A stretch of 64,000 nt of DNA from NCBI GenBank assembly GCA_900618795.1, contig UYJD01000002.1:2301077-2365076 (forward strand). Reading direction: 5' to 3'. Numbering within the stretch: the first letter of the stretch is position 1; every line of letters begins with the position of its first letter. Both the position numbers and the translations under genes were made by a program. The notes under the pieces were generated by a model, which had not been told where the DNA came from, did no database searches, and worked only from the letters and a program-made list of their open reading frames with translations. This DNA is from Cyanodermella asteris (taxonomy: Eukaryota > Ascomycota > Lecanoromycetes > Ostropales > Stictidaceae). Of this stretch, positions 22,045 to 33,233 are shown one piece after another.

Positions 22045-24165
22045 TCATTCAAAATCCAACTCGTCGACCTTGCCCAGGAAGTCTCCAGTCTCGCCCTGCC
22101 GCAAGAGCTCATCCACATCTATGCCCCCAGCAGTCAAATACCGCTCACTAACACCGACATTCAGCCTCTGCGCCAACAAGCTCTTCAACTCAGCCCTCAA
22201 CCGCCCCACCTCCTCCCTACTCAAACTTCGCGCCTCAGCCTCCTTCTCCTTCCTCTTTTTTCCCTTGGCGCCCTTCTTCCCACCAGCCTCATTCTGAGCA
22301 AACTCCTCACTATCGTACTCGACCCCGAGATCCTCCGCAGCCTTTTTCAACCAATTGTCCTCCGACTTGTGCTTCTCTTTCGCCAACGCCGTGTCCGCAA
22401 TCTGCTTCGCGAGGTCCGCACGCCGTTTGAGCCGGTTGACGACCTGGCGATCCAAGTCGAGGGTTCGGAGGAACAGCTTCGTGCCCTGTTTGCTGCCGTT
22501 CTTGGAAATGTTGGTGGCGTGGACTTTGACAACGAGCCGTCGGACGGGAACGACTTCTTCAGGCGAGCAGAGGATGACGCTGGAGCCGGCGTTTTCGGCT
22601 CGTGCGGTACGCCCGGATCTGTGGACGTACACGTCGGCTTGGCGGGGCATGTTGTAGTGGACGACCAGCTTCACCATCGGGATGTCGAGGCCGCGGGCGG
22701 CTACGTCGGTTGCGACGAGGATGCTGCCAGCCTGACTGGAGAAGCGCTCAATAGCTCGTAACCGGGCTTTCTGCGGCATCTGAGAATGCAATGCTTGCGC
22801 TTGGAGGTTCAGATTTTGCAGAAACGGCGTGATTCTCCGTACGGCGGAGATTGAGTTTGTAAAGATCAAGGTTCGTGTTTTGGGGTAATGTAGGAGGAGC
22901 GCGTAGAGGTAGAGATCCTTCTCGTTTGCTGCACATTCGACGAGGCCTTCTTTCAGGTTGTTTGCCATTTGTGAGACGGGATTGACGTCTACGAATTTTG
23001 GTGGGCTCTCTCGGAAATTGAGCTTCTCGAGTAGGTAGTCCAGTGATTCTTTGTTCGACATCATTTCGGTGTCGGCTCTGGTGCCCTTCCCTGCCAGCTT
23101 TCGCTGCAAACTTTTTTGATATGTTGCCGAGAAAACGAGCGTCTGGCGTTTCGGTTTGGACAGTTCGGCTTCTTCCAGGTCGCCTTCTTCAACGTCCGTT
23201 CGGTCCAGACTCTTCACAATCTCCTTGACTTCTGCGAAGTGGCCGTCACTCAGGAGTCGATCGGCTTCATCGACCACTAGGAACTGGATCTGCCGTAGAG
23301 CTGACAGTAGTCCTGTTTCGGAGTTTATGACCTCCCAAAGACGCCCAGGCGTTCCGATCACGACATCTGCGTCCTTCAGCTGTCGCTGCTGTTTCTGAAT
23401 CGAAAGACCACCCGTGATGGTCGCAAAGCGAGGGCCATGCGAAGGCAGCTTCGAGCTAACTTCACTCAGATGCTTTGAGATCTGGTGAGCCAGCTCTCGA
23501 GTGGGTGCGAGGACAAGCGCTGTTGGATGTTTCTTGGTAGCTTTTGTGGAGCTCTTCGAAAGAACGTGTTCCAATATTGGCAGACCGTAAGCTAAGGTCT
23601 TGCCTGAACCTGTGGATGCTTTTCCAACAAGATCGTGACCTTTCAAGATCTCAGGTAAAGTCGACTTTTGAATCGGCGTAGGTTTGGAGAACTTCATCCG
23701 AGAAAGAGCCGTTAAGGAATCTCCAGATAATCCGAGATTCTGCCATTCCGAAACATCGATGCCCTCTTCGTCTTCTGCGGCTTTTTCGAGGTTCGCGAAT
23801 GCATTAGCCGCTGATTTCGGGTTCTTCGCCGGCTTCGACTGCGTGCTCGATTCCTTTTCTCGTTTCCTCTTCTCCGATTTCTTCTCAGGCTTCTTCCCCT
23901 TGGTCGATGTTGGCTCGGCCTTGCTCACAAAAGGTTGGTCGTCAAACCCTTCAAACTCGGTCTCCGGCTCCGAAGGCTCTGCATGTGCAACTGCGGCTTT
24001 GAACTGAATTCTTCGAGTACTTTCATCTCGGATCACTTCGACATCGTCGATTTCTTCAAGTCCGTAGAAACCTTCAGCGTCATCGAGTCTCTCTGGCAGA
24101 GACACGGCTTTCCAGTTCAGTTGGTCAGCCCCAACTAATCGTTTCTTCCTTGCCGGTGCCATCAT
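22045..24165 (-). CDS. MAK5: ATP-dependent RNA helicase, MAK5/DDX24 family
   Basis: This is a nucleolar DEAD-box helicase needed for 60S subunit maturation. A single exon encodes 706 residues, with ATG at 24165 or the adjacent one at 24162. The N-terminus (KKRLVGADQLNWKAVSLPE) is the MAK5 signature and is followed by a Lys/Glu-rich nucleolar-type segment (~85-115). Helicase motifs: Q-motif region FSKPTPIQ (~159-166), motif I ASTGSGKT (183-190), PTREL, VVDEADRLL, SAT, then the second RecA lobe with RGLDIP and HRSGRTAR. The C-terminal tail is Lys/Glu rich (GKKGAKGKKRKEKEAEAR) and ends with short acidic elements. There is no intron, unusual among its neighbours. It shares an upstream region of ~245 bp with a plus-strand start at 24410. 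Confidence 0.93.
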   Translation of the reverse strand: MMAPARKKRLVGADQLNWKAVSLPERLDDAEGFYGLEEIDDVEVIRDESTRRIQFKAAVAHAEPSEPETEFEGFDDQPFVSKAEPTSTKGKKPEKKSEKRKREKESSTQSKPAKNPKSAANAFANLEKAAEDEEGIDVSEWQNLGLSGDSLTALSRMKFSKPTPIQKSTLPEILKGHDLVGKASTGSGKTLAYGLPILEHVLSKSSTKATKKHPTALVLAPTRELAHQISKHLSEVSSKLPSHGPRFATITGGLSIQKQQRQLKDADVVIGTPGRLWEVINSETGLLSALRQIQFLVVDEADRLLSDGHFAEVKEIVKSLDRTDVEEGDLEEAELSKPKRQTLVFSATYQKSLQRKLAGKGTRADTEMMSNKESLDYLLEKLNFRESPPKFVDVNPVSQMANNLKEGLVECAANEKDLYLYALLLHYPKTRTLIFTNSISAVRRITPFLQNLNLQAQALHSQMPQKARLRAIERFSSQAGSILVATDVAARGLDIPMVKLVVHYNMPRQADVYVHRSGRTARAENAGSSVILCSPEEVVPVRRLVVKVHATNISKNGSKQGTKLFLRTLDLDRQVVNRLKRRADLAKQIADTALAKEKHKSEDNWLKKAAEDLGVEYDSEEFAQNEAGGKKGAKGKKRKEKEAEARSLSREEVGRLRAELKSLLAQRLNVGVSERYLTAGGIDVDELLRQGETGDFLGKVDELDFE

Positions 24166-24409
24166 GTGTCAACAAAGTAGGCAATGTTGAGTCCATTCAG
24201 GCTCACCGGCTCGAAACTTTTTTTCCGGTGCGGAATTTCGGCCGCTTCGGACTTCCACTCCGGCGTCTGATGTTCCAGCGTCTCGCAACTCAATCACAGA
24301 ACAAGCATCGATTATAAAAACTTTCTCTTCTCATAGATCCCGAAACCGACTTGGATTCGCCTCAGATCCATCGCCTCTTGACTAACCAGCTTATCTTCAC
24401 GCATCCACC

Positions 24410-24957
24410 ATGCCGACAGTGGCTGAGCGCCGTGTCCTCGTGGGGCACGAGACCGATCGCAACCGACGCCGATTAGGTTTGTGTCCACGGATCGACGTTG
24501 ATCCACGTCACTTCACAACAGCGACGTTTACTCCACACTCGTGCCGGTTCCACTTCTCCGCACCCCATAGGTTTTCAGGTAGGCCTGCGTAAGCCAATGA
24601 TGGTATCGTAATTTACCCGGATCCGAGCGCGTACCTGGAACCGAGCGCTTCGACACTCCGATCTTTTGAAATTAATAACTAACTACCTACTAGCTTCCAA
24701 AATCTATAATTCTAGACTAGTAAAGTAGAGACTATAAGCTATAATATCTATGGTGTAGACGAGAGCTGATATAACGCTCTAGCTAACTAAGCTAGAAGAT
24801 TTTAGTGGTAATTTTACGGCGTCGAAGCGCTCGCTTCCGGGTACGCGCTTGAATCCGGGTAAATTACGATACTGGGACAGCTACAGCTCGTAGATCTCCG
24901 ATGCTCTCCAGATGCGCTCATTAGCCGTGCCGCCCCGAGAGATGCCTCAAATGGGAC
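24410..24957 (+). pseudogene. small reading frame interrupted by a MITE
   Basis: ATG at 24410 opens a basic 22-codon stretch (VAERRVLVGHETDRNRRRLG) that meets a GTTTGT donor. A TAG acceptor near 24570 would continue in phase. The frame then runs into the MITE at 24606, where a TAA follows within a few codons. The sequence after the element (from 24872, beginning CTGGGACAGCTAC) would continue the same phase for about 37 more codons if the element and one TA copy were absent, stopping at about 24957. So this may have been a small protein gene of about 65 residues that the MITE broke, or an exon whose real structure I have not resolved. No family is recognised and the coding nature is uncertain. 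Confidence 0.3.
24604..24871. mobile_element. MITE with 49-bp terminal inverted repeats and TA target duplication
   Basis: A 264-bp element (24606-24869) is flanked on both sides by TA. The two ends are inverted copies beginning TCGTAATTTACCCGGAT, matching over 49 bp with four mismatches, three of which are C/T or G/A transitions. The ends are GC rich (AGCGCGTACC, CGAGCGCTTCGAC), while the ~160-bp core is strongly AT rich and has no coding capacity. TA duplication with terminal inverted repeats and no transposase fits a non-autonomous Tc1/mariner-type (including pogo/Fot1-like) element. The transition mismatches and AT-rich core would also fit mild RIP. It lies 189 bp upstream of the MFS start codon. 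Confidence 0.88.
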
Positions 24958-25057
24958 AAGGTAACGACTCTTTCTCGCTTTCTTTCTCTACGCGCCAATT
25001 CTTCTCAGCAGTGTCCCTCCTCTTCCTTGTCACTGCATCTGTTCTCAGTCCTTCATC

Positions 25058-26794
25058 ATGGATATCAAGGACAAAGATATCTCTCCAGTCCGTTATCTGG
25101 ACCGCACTCAAGACCCAGCAAGGCTCGAAAAACACATCGATACTCGCAAATCGTCTTCAGCTTCACTGACAGCTTCACCAAATGCTCCAACAGCCGACAA
25201 TAGGCGGGAAGTTGCAGAAGAGAACAAATTTGTCCTGTCGGAGCCGGAAGCTCTCGCCCATGCTCGTGCCAACCCATCAGATTCAACTCCGATATACCTC
25301 GCTTTCTCAAAGACGGACACCGAAAACCCTCGCAACTGGTCGAAATGGCGGAAATGGTACATCACAGTCTTCGTCAGCAATCTCAACAACCTGACTTGTT
25401 GGTGTGCCGGGTCGGTACCTCTGGCCTCCGAGCTCATTGCAGCCGAGTTTGATGTGAGCTCAGAAATTACAACATTGCTTCTTTCAATGTATGTGCTCGG
25501 TTTGGCGCTGGGTCCTGTCGTGCTCGCACCGCTCTCTGAACACTTCGGAAGGAGACCGGTGTACGTCGTCTCATGGGGACTGCTCGTTATTTTCCACATC
25601 CCACTTGCGCTTGCTCCAAATATTGGTACATTCATTGCATTCCGATTCCTCGCCGGACTTGCAGGTAGCGCACCCCTTACCAACAGCGGGGGTACAATAT
25701 CAGATCTTTGGGCACGAGATGATTCTGGCAATGCAATGTGCATCTACGGACTGTCCAGCACGCTCGGTCCAAGTCTTGCGCTCGTTGTTTCTGGGTACAT
25801 CGTGCAAGAGAAGGGATGGCGGCTTCAGTTCTGGATCGACATGGCAATCGTAGGAGGCTTCTGGGTCCTGCTTATCCTGGCTGTTCCAGAAACTCGCCAC
25901 ACCACGATCCTGGATAAGAAGACGGCCCGCGTACGCAAAGAGATGAGAAAACAGAATTTGGCTGCTGCAAAGACGATCCGCGACGCAAATGCAGACGAGA
26001 AGAAGGGATTATACACCCTATTTGCGATCACGCTCACACGACCAATTCGTTTTCTCTTCACCGAGCCCATCACATTTTACAGGTATGCACATTTCCGATC
26101 ACAGCCTCTGATCTCAATCTGATCAGCGTGGACTGATCATGACAGTGCTCTCTATAACGGCTTCATCTACGGCCTCGTATACCTCTTCAACGAGGCCTTC
26201 CCCCTCGTCTTCGGTCCCGGTGGCCACGACTTCGGCCCCGGCGCCCAAGGCCTCAGCTTTCTCGGTCTAAGTGTCGGCCCCATCCTCGCCGCAGCAGCCT
26301 ACCCCTTCGTCCAAGAACGCTACTATCTCAAGCGTGTAACTGCCAACGACGGCAAAGGCGTCCCCGAAGCGCGCATGTACACCGCCCGCTTCGGCGCCGT
26401 GTTCCTCCCGGTATCCCTCTTCTTCTTCGCCTGGACCTCGTTCCCAAGCGTACACTGGATTGTGCCCCTCATTGCATCTTCCATCTTCGGCGCCGGAATC
26501 TATATTGTCATCCTCAGTATTCTGAGCTATGTGGTTGATTCGTATCAGAGCTATTCTGCGTCTGCGCTGGCGGGCGTCATTTTGGTTAGGAACCTGTTTG
26601 GAACGGGGTTCCCGCTTTTTGCGAAGCAAATGTATCAGAAGTTGGGGTATGAATGGGCGAGTAGCCTGTTGGGCTTTTTAAGCATTTTGTTGGTGCCGAT
26701 TCCGTTTTATTTCTTTTACAAGGGTGAGAAGATCAGGTTTAAGAGTCCCTGGGCGAGGGAGCACTTCTTCCAAGACGAGGACAGCCCACATTGA
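25058..26794 (+). CDS. major facilitator superfamily transporter, DHA1-like
   Basis: Exons 25058-26082 and 26146-26794 are joined across a 63-nt intron (GTATGC donor, CAG acceptor, phase 2) to give 557 residues. A ~95-residue cytoplasmic N-terminus leads to the family signature ENPRNWSKWRKW (~89-100). Membrane helices follow, with the loop motif APLSEHFGRRPVY (~157-169, motif A variant), RFLAGLAGSAPLTNSGG, and a large central loop (TARVRKEMRKQNLAAAKTIR). The second half has six more helices. This pattern is typical of fungal polyamine/multidrug proton antiporters at the plasma membrane. The substrate is unknown. A MITE sits in its upstream region, which may affect expression. Confidence 0.9.
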
Positions 26795-27039
26795 TGGAAA
26801 TTCAGAATCGAAAGCGATTATGAGTTGAAGCCAGCAGTTCTGTGATACATGCCTCGTGGTATTTGATCAAGTGACGTTACACCGTGGAGCGTAGCGGCCT
26901 TCCCATCCCTCCTCTCGAGGCTTTCATAACGCGACATGTTGCAAACCGTTATTTTCGTCTCAATACCTCCGGTCGTGGTCCTTGAATGGCTCGTTCTTGA
27001 GCATCTATCAATCAATCTTGGAAAGCAACCTTGTTCAAC

Positions 27040-27976
27040 TCATCCGATTTTGATGCCACCGCCACTCGCACTGACGACCGTCCCCGTAATCCATCTCGCA
27101 TCTCGGCCGCAAAGCATCCCAATCACGTCCGCCACATCCTCCGGCCGTCCCATCCGCGGAATGCTCTGCAAAGGTAAGAACTCGGCCTTGAAGCCCTCGA
27201 CAGCCTCTGGCCCACAGTTGACCACCGACTCGGTCTCCGTCAGGCCAACAGTCACCGCATTCGCGGTCGTGCCTTCCATGAACCTGAACTACAAAACATG
27301 CTCGATTAGCTGACGGGTCTCTGCATCATAGTTCGAAAGACGGGTTTTCTTGTCTTGTTTTGTTTCTGCTGTACTTGCTTACTTTTTCTTCACGACCGCC
27401 AAAGGCTTGCGACCACGTCCGACAGAGCGACTCACCGGCCGATTTTCCCGCAGCGTACATGAGTTGCCCGGACCAGGGCTGGCGCGAACGAATCGACGAA
27501 ACATAGACGATGCGGCTCTCCGGCGCAAACAGCTTTCTCTTGACCAATTCATCCACGACAAGCACCGGGCTCTGCACATTGGCGACCAGACTCCTGCTCA
27601 CCTCCTCGGGGGTAAGCTCCCCGAGCACGCCCGTCGTCGGATCGCAAGCATTGTTGACGAAGATGTTTACTTTCGACGCGTACTCCAGGTTGTCGACCTT
27701 GCTGGCCAGGATCTGAGCGAGGTGGGGGTCGTACATGTCGGCCACTATGCCGTGGACCAGCCCGCAGCCGGGACCGAGCTGCTCGAGCTTGGCGTTGATG
27801 CTATCGATTAGGGGGACGCTGGTGGGTGAGGAGCAGGTTCCTAGGACCGAACAGCCGCGGGATGCCAGATGGAGGGCTGTGGCGTGGCCGATTCCGCGGG
27901 AGGCGCCGGTCACGATGGCGAGCTTGTCTGTGAGGTCTTGCTCTCTTTTGCGTAGGCCAGATGTAGCGGACGACAT
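27040..27976 (-). CDS. short-chain dehydrogenase/reductase
   Basis: Exons 27976-27383 and 27288-27040 across a 94-nt intron (GTAAGC donor, TAG acceptor, phase 0) give 280 residues. ATG at 27976 (MSSATSGLRKREQDL) precedes the Rossmann fold. The nucleotide-binding TGASRGIG is at 23-30, NNA lies at about 110, the catalytic Ser is in VYVSSIRS and the YxxxK pair in MYAAGK. The C-terminal part keeps IPRMGRPEDVADVIGMLCG and a final TGTVVSASGGG, the usual SDR closing elements. These enzymes reduce or oxidise small carbonyl or alcohol substrates with NAD(P)H. It is not linked to an obvious pathway here. Confidence 0.88.
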
Positions 27977-29146
27977 GGTGTGGGATTGTTGTTGGGCTGT
28001 CGATGGCCAATTGAAATTGGACGTTGGAGAGGTAGAGTAGTCAAGATATACAATGCGAACAGTCTGCGAACAGAAGGGAGGAGAGTTTGGTGCAAGGTGT
28101 TTTGGAAGGCGCGAGCGGGGGATGCCAACAGGTATATACTTATATCTATAGTCTCTGCCTAAATCTGGACGCTTTCTTCGTGAATCCATTGATCCCACCC
28201 ACCTTCCTTCAGATATGCTTCATTGCCAGATCGAGGCTAGCATGCATGTATGAGGTTGGGCTATTCGATCATTGATGTGACTGAAGAGCTTGACAGATGA
28301 CTCAACTCTTGCCGATCTTAGTCGATATCGCAAAAACTTATCGCCTGCTTGCTCGGCCCGATGCTCGAATAATGCGTATTACACCTGTGACGGTCTCCCG
28401 GCAGTTGCCATGCGAGGAGCTCGCTGCTCCCGGAATAGGCGGTTGATACAGGTGAAGCTACTTCGATACTCGTAGGAAAGACAGGTCAAGTTAGCCCACA
28501 AGGGCCGTGCGCAACTGCCGAACAGATCGGTTCTCGACGACATCCGAAGCTTACGATATGACAGTAGCATAATTTGCGATGCAGAAGATAACTTACACGC
28601 TGTTTATGACTACGTTGATGAGACCGAGCGATGTATCGCGCACGCCGGATATCCCTCTTGATCACTGCCCAAGCTGCTGCCGATCCCAGGTTCACTGGTG
28701 CTCAGACCGCAGAACTTCACATGGATCTTCCCAACTCGTGTCCTGATACGCAACGTGCTACGTTCAAAGCGCTGAACAGTTCGTCATTTCCCCAAAGTCT
28801 CGTGTCCAGCACGGACAGTTGCCTTTTCTCGTGTGCTGCCATGTTTGGGACTGCACTGGCTTGAACATTGGCTCATTTCCACTCAATTTTGGCAAAGAGC
28901 AGGCTAGTCTTTCATTAACATCATGTCTCGATTGCTTCCCCTGCGTCAGAGCGAACTGGAATACCCCGGCCTTCACATTTGGCCTGATGGTGTACCAAGA
29001 CACAAGGGCGGACAAATGCCGACGTATCCCGATACTTGACGTGTGGTATATCAGCCAGTTCAGTCCTCCTCCTATCATGGCCCTGAGAGGCCTCACGTAA
29101 CGAAAATGATCCTGCAGACTGAAGCCACAGGGCAGTTACACCTACA
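27977..29146. other. intergenic, nothing recognised
   Basis: This is the divergent promoter region of the SDR and the rhodopsin-fold gene, about 1.2 kb. Small frames occur on both strands, with no domain and no splice-supported model. Confidence 0.45.
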
Positions 29147-30531
29147 ATGCCATTTGCGATGAATGTGACGGCTCCCTCCCGTGTGTCACCTTCATCTATC
29201 GATTCAGACGACACGTGGAACGAGTACACCGGTAACCAAGTCCTCCGCGTCAGCATATCCTTCCTCGTCCTCAACACCTTGGCCCTCGCCCTGCGCTTCT
29301 ACAGCCGCCGCTTTCTGCGCAAAGTCTCTCTCGGCTGGGACGACGCGCTCATCGTGCTCGGATACATCACCGTCACCGGCTTCTGCGTCGCCGCACTCGG
29401 TGCGTAGCCAGAGCCTCCAAAACAACATCCATCGACAGAAAATGTGCTGATGACCTCTTAGTGGACTTGCTATACGGCCTTGGCTACCACTACGAACGTG
29501 TTGTGGCCGAACGACCATCCGATATTCCCCCCTGGGGTCGCACAACCCTTTGGGCCCTCCCCATTCTCTACTCCTTCGCCTCCACGATCCCCAAATACTC
29601 GATCCTGGCCCTCTACCTGCGCATCTTCGTCGACAAGCACACGCGCTGGACGTGTTGGGCTTGTATCCTGGTCCTGCTCCTGAACGGCCTCACGAACGCA
29701 TTCACAATCGCCTTCCAGTGCGATCCGATGGAGAAAGCATGGTCTTCCGATGGCGTGCCCGGTCACTGCCAGAACATGCATTTGCATTTCGCGTACGGCG
29801 GACTGGCGAACATGGTCACGGACGTTGTCATGATCGTGTTGCCGTTGAGAAAGGTCAGGAAGTTGCAGGTTCCGATGGGAGTCAAGGTAGGGCTTTTCGT
29901 CATCTTCCTCGTCGGCAATGCGTAAGTTCGCCCCTCGCCTATCTCTCCTAAATAATTCACTTGGCTGTATGTTTTGCCATGGGTAGCTGGCTGACTGGCT
30001 GGCTGATTCACTGACTGACTGAATGCCTGACTTAATAGTGGCCTCGTAACGTCCGCAATCCGCTTCGCCCTCTTCCTCCGCATCCGCTACTCAATCGACG
30101 CAACCTACTCCTCCGTGCCCCTCGCAATCTGGGCCATGACCGAAATCAGCACGTACCTCGTCGCAGCCTGCCTGCTCTCCAGCAAATCCGTCCTCGTCGC
30201 GCTGGAACACAACGAGACCGTGGGCACGCTGCGCAGCTGGCTGGGTTGTCGACCGGCCGAGTCTCACGGTCGACCGACTGCGAATCGTGCGTCGACGCAA
30301 CATGTCCAGAATTGGGGAGGAGCGGGGCAAGGCTGGGGAGGAACGCAAAGATGGGGAGGTGCGACGCCGACGAAGACTCGCGCTCCGATAGTGAGGGAGA
30401 ATGTTGATCGATGGAGTACTCCGCCGGCGTATGCCGGGCGGTTTGGGCCGCATCCACAGACGGCGAGGCGGCCTGTTTCGTTGCCGATTCACGTTACCCG
30501 AGAGTTTGGCGTGCATCATAGACTTCCATGA
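29147..30531 (+). CDS. integral membrane protein, Pth11-like fungal rhodopsin fold
   Basis: Three exons (29147-29399, 29462-29921, 30039-30531) with introns of 62 and 117 nt give 401 residues. Seven hydrophobic segments are visible, starting VLRVSISFLVLNTLALALRF, then GWDDALIVLGYI, then WALPILYSFASTIPKYSIL, LLNGLTNAFTIAFQC, GGLANMVTDVVMIVLPL, VGLFVIFLVGNAGLVTSAIR and an AIWAMTEISTYLVAACL segment. The LGWDDALI loop, the FQC/CQN pair and PLRKVRKLQ after helix 5 are hallmarks of the large Pezizomycotina family related to Pth11 receptors. The C-terminal tail (~300-401) is cytoplasmic, Gly/Trp/Arg rich and disordered. The ligand is unknown. Intron 2 contains a CTGG/CTGA tetranucleotide microsatellite (29986-30032). 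Confidence 0.87.
29986..30032. repeat. CTGG/CTGA tetranucleotide microsatellite in an intron
   Basis: An imperfect run of GGCT and GACT units (TAGCTGGCTGACTGGCTGGC, later CTGACTGACTG) fills the second intron of the rhodopsin-fold gene. A similar GGCT run occurs at about 32292-32318 in intergenic DNA. It is variable-length, slippage-type DNA. Confidence 0.8.
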
Positions 30532-31096
30532 ACGTATGATGATACAGAGGCGAGGATGACAAGCTTGTGGAAAGCACCAAAGATGCATGAAGAAGCGATA
30601 GTATTAGAGTCGGTCAATGTTTTGGAAAGGATACACAAATGTGCAAAATTCAGCAATGTCGTCCCCGAACGCCGTGTGGTATGTAGAAAATCAAACCAGA
30701 AAGGGGGTATCCTCAACCATGCATGCCCATGCGACCACCAAAGTACGATTCCCAACCGAGCGCCGTGTCCGTTTCCTACCATGATTCATGATCATCTGCA
30801 ATAGGTCTCCCTCATCTCCACTAAAGCAAAGCGATACGTTTTCGAGTGCTTGGTCCAAAAGGACAGCCGTTCGAGTCCCCTTCAGGTCAAGTCAACGCCA
30901 CATCGTCCACGCTGCCGACCCTGATGGTGGCCCTCGTATACATTCTGGACCCTCCCCATCGCCTCGCTCGCAGCCTCGCTCCCAAACCGAGTCGTCCCGC
31001 CGTGCGCAGATAATGCACCAATCGATGCAGAAAGCCAAATCGGCTACGACGGCTCGTGAATCTGCAGACAGCGGCCCCAAACCTACTGCGATGGTT
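30532..31096. other. intergenic between convergent genes
   Basis: This holds the 3' flanks of the rhodopsin-fold gene and the F-box-like gene. No gene is supported. Confidence 0.45.
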
Positions 31097-32017
31097 CTAA
31101 CAGCAAGACTGCGTTTCCGACGGCTCCGAGCCGCCCATCAGACGGGCTTCTGAGCCCGCATTCGAACAGGTCGACCACTTAGATGACTCCGCGTCGGTTA
31201 ACGTCGATGCGGTGTCCGACAATGATGGTGGATTCTTAAACGTGGGTGCCGAATGAGGTGCTTGCCCGTCGGATGATTCGAGGTCGTCTGTTGTGTTCAC
31301 CGTGAATGATGACGCTTGTGTTTTCGGTCGCATGACTGGCAGATTTGGATTTGTGGCGGTGCTTGTGTTTGCTGTGATGTCCCGAGTCCCTGAAGGTCTG
31401 GATTCGAACCTGTCTACTTGTCATTTCGTCAGTCCGCAATGTCGCGCCGGCACGTCATGGAGAGACTGTCAAAAAGGAAAACAAAGAAAATAGCTCGCGT
31501 TGGAAACCCAATAAGACACCTTCGGAGGGTGATTAGAATCCAAAGAGCTCTTTTCGTACGTACCTTTCCTGAACAGCCAATCCGAATGACAAGACCATCT
31601 CGCAAACCCCGGAAACAAACTCGTCTTAAGATACAGCACCTTGTGCCGGTTCTCGACTTCCTCCTGCCAATATTTGCTCGTCCAGCTCAGCGCATACGAC
31701 GCCGAATTCGCTCTGATGTGGTCGAAGCCGTTGAAGCGGTCGGAGAGGATCACCTCGTCAATAATGCGTAGAATGATTTCGTGGGGAAGGTCCATCAGAG
31801 ATTGAGGTGCTTTTCGTTTTGTCGTGGACTCTGTTGGCGGAGAGGATTCAGAGGTCATAATTTCGTTCTTGTCGGCGGTAGCTTGGTTTGTCGGTAGCGA
31901 GGATGCGCACCCCGCTACTGCGTCCATGTCGACGGTCGCTTGGCTTTGATTCAGTTCGGGCTCTTCCATTGCTGAGCGTTGTGCGTGAATTTGAGGGTGA
32001 GAGAGCTGACGGCCCAT
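31097..32017 (-). CDS. F-box-like protein
   Basis: Exons 32017-31564 and 31413-31097 across a 150-nt intron (GTACGT donor, TAG acceptor, phase 1) give 256 residues. The N-terminal ~70 residues are Ser/Thr/Gln rich. An F-box-like helix set follows (SLMDLPHEIILRIIDEVILS, about 72-91), then a Trp/Tyr-rich segment (SYALSWTSKYWQEEVENRH, LFPGFARWSCHSDWLF). The C-terminal exon is Ser/Thr/Asn rich and disordered. F-box proteins usually recruit substrates to SCF ubiquitin ligases. The target is unknown and the domain is short, so 'F-box-like' is the safe name. The last exon was chosen because this acceptor is the only one giving a long continuous frame. ATG at 32017 is the first in frame; ATG codons further in are alternatives. 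Confidence 0.6.
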
Positions 32018-33233
32018 CACAAAAAGATCGAATTATCGATCCGTTCAAGCCTTGAAGCACTTTGCGTGTATCCGCCGGGGTGAATATCCCGAACGAATCG
32101 AGAAACAAAGTATGCAAGACGTATAGTTCTCCCTTGTCGTGAAAAAATCAATATTGTGAGCGCCGGAACGTTATGAGGGTACTCGATTGTCCTCCGGTGG
32201 TCCACTATAACATCGCACACCCGGAAACAGTGGGAATCATCCAGACTTTGCACACTCGATTGACAGATCTACCAGAAGCCCGCCACAAGCATGGCTGGCT
32301 GGCTGGTTCGCTGGCTGACACAATTTCAAGCTGTCGCAGCGTGTCTCGGGATTTCGTCAGGTCAGTATCCTACAAAGACACAATCCGGCTGGTTGGTCGA
32401 TCGGTTCCCAGCGCCGTTGGCCCGCCTCAGTCTTGAAGTCGATTGACGGATACAGATTTTCGCGATGATTGCTGCACACTATAGATGGATTTTGGGATCT
32501 TTTCCGTTCGTTCGGTCGACAGCCTGGAAGCCCAGCCGAGCGGCATGAACGAGGCTGAGACACTGCGTAATGTCCGCAGTGAGGTGACGGCGGCGGCAAG
32601 GGAAACTGCCTTGTCTCACATCCAACTGCCTCGCGAGGCGTTTGCTCGCAATTATGTTCAGAAAGAGGCTTTGTGAGTAACAGAATGTTCGCGAAAGTGA
32701 GGCGAGTTGGAAGCGGACATGAGTGGAGGTTTAAAGTTAGAGTTGGGGGGCTACGAGTTGGGAGAAGGTGCGATGCCAAGACGCCGGTGTGCCTTGAGGG
32801 CGACTCCTTGCCTTACGACACTGTTATATCACGTTGGACGTTGCAAGGGAAGCTACATCAGTTGTGCTGACTGCTGTAGTCGCGAAAAGGCTGTCGTTGG
32901 CACGATGCAGGGGCCACGTTTGGGCGGATCGAGTATCGATGAGGTATCGTCCATCTTTCCTTGAGAAGCTGAGCACATCTCACACATCAATGTTGACCAA
33001 GGATTCCCAGTGGCTCGACCGCCATATATGCTCCAACCAGATAATCATTACGGCTTCTTTCCCCTCTAGCCAAAGTATACGAATCATGTCTATCATCATG
33101 CTTAAAGCTCTACTCTCTTATCTTCATCAAACGAGCGTCAAACCAGCTGCTGGCCACACAGCCGACCGCAATCTCATCAATCGTTCAACGACCCTGACGC
33201 CATCACCATAGTCTAGACAAGTCCCACCCACAC
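32018..33233. other. intergenic with GGCT microsatellite
   Basis: About 1.2 kb with no supported gene. A GGCT run lies at about 32292-32318. The right part is the 3' UTR of the SNF2 gene. Confidence 0.45.

Noticed and set aside
21907-22761. 284-codon plus-strand frame opposite MAK5
   Set aside because: Antisense to conserved helicase C-terminal sequence and without domain content.
31395-31425. GGTTCGAATCC, a B-box-like sequence suggesting a minus-strand tRNA
   Set aside because: The five bases on each side do not pair as a T-arm, and no A box or acceptor stem lies at the right distance. It is inside an exon of the F-box-like gene.
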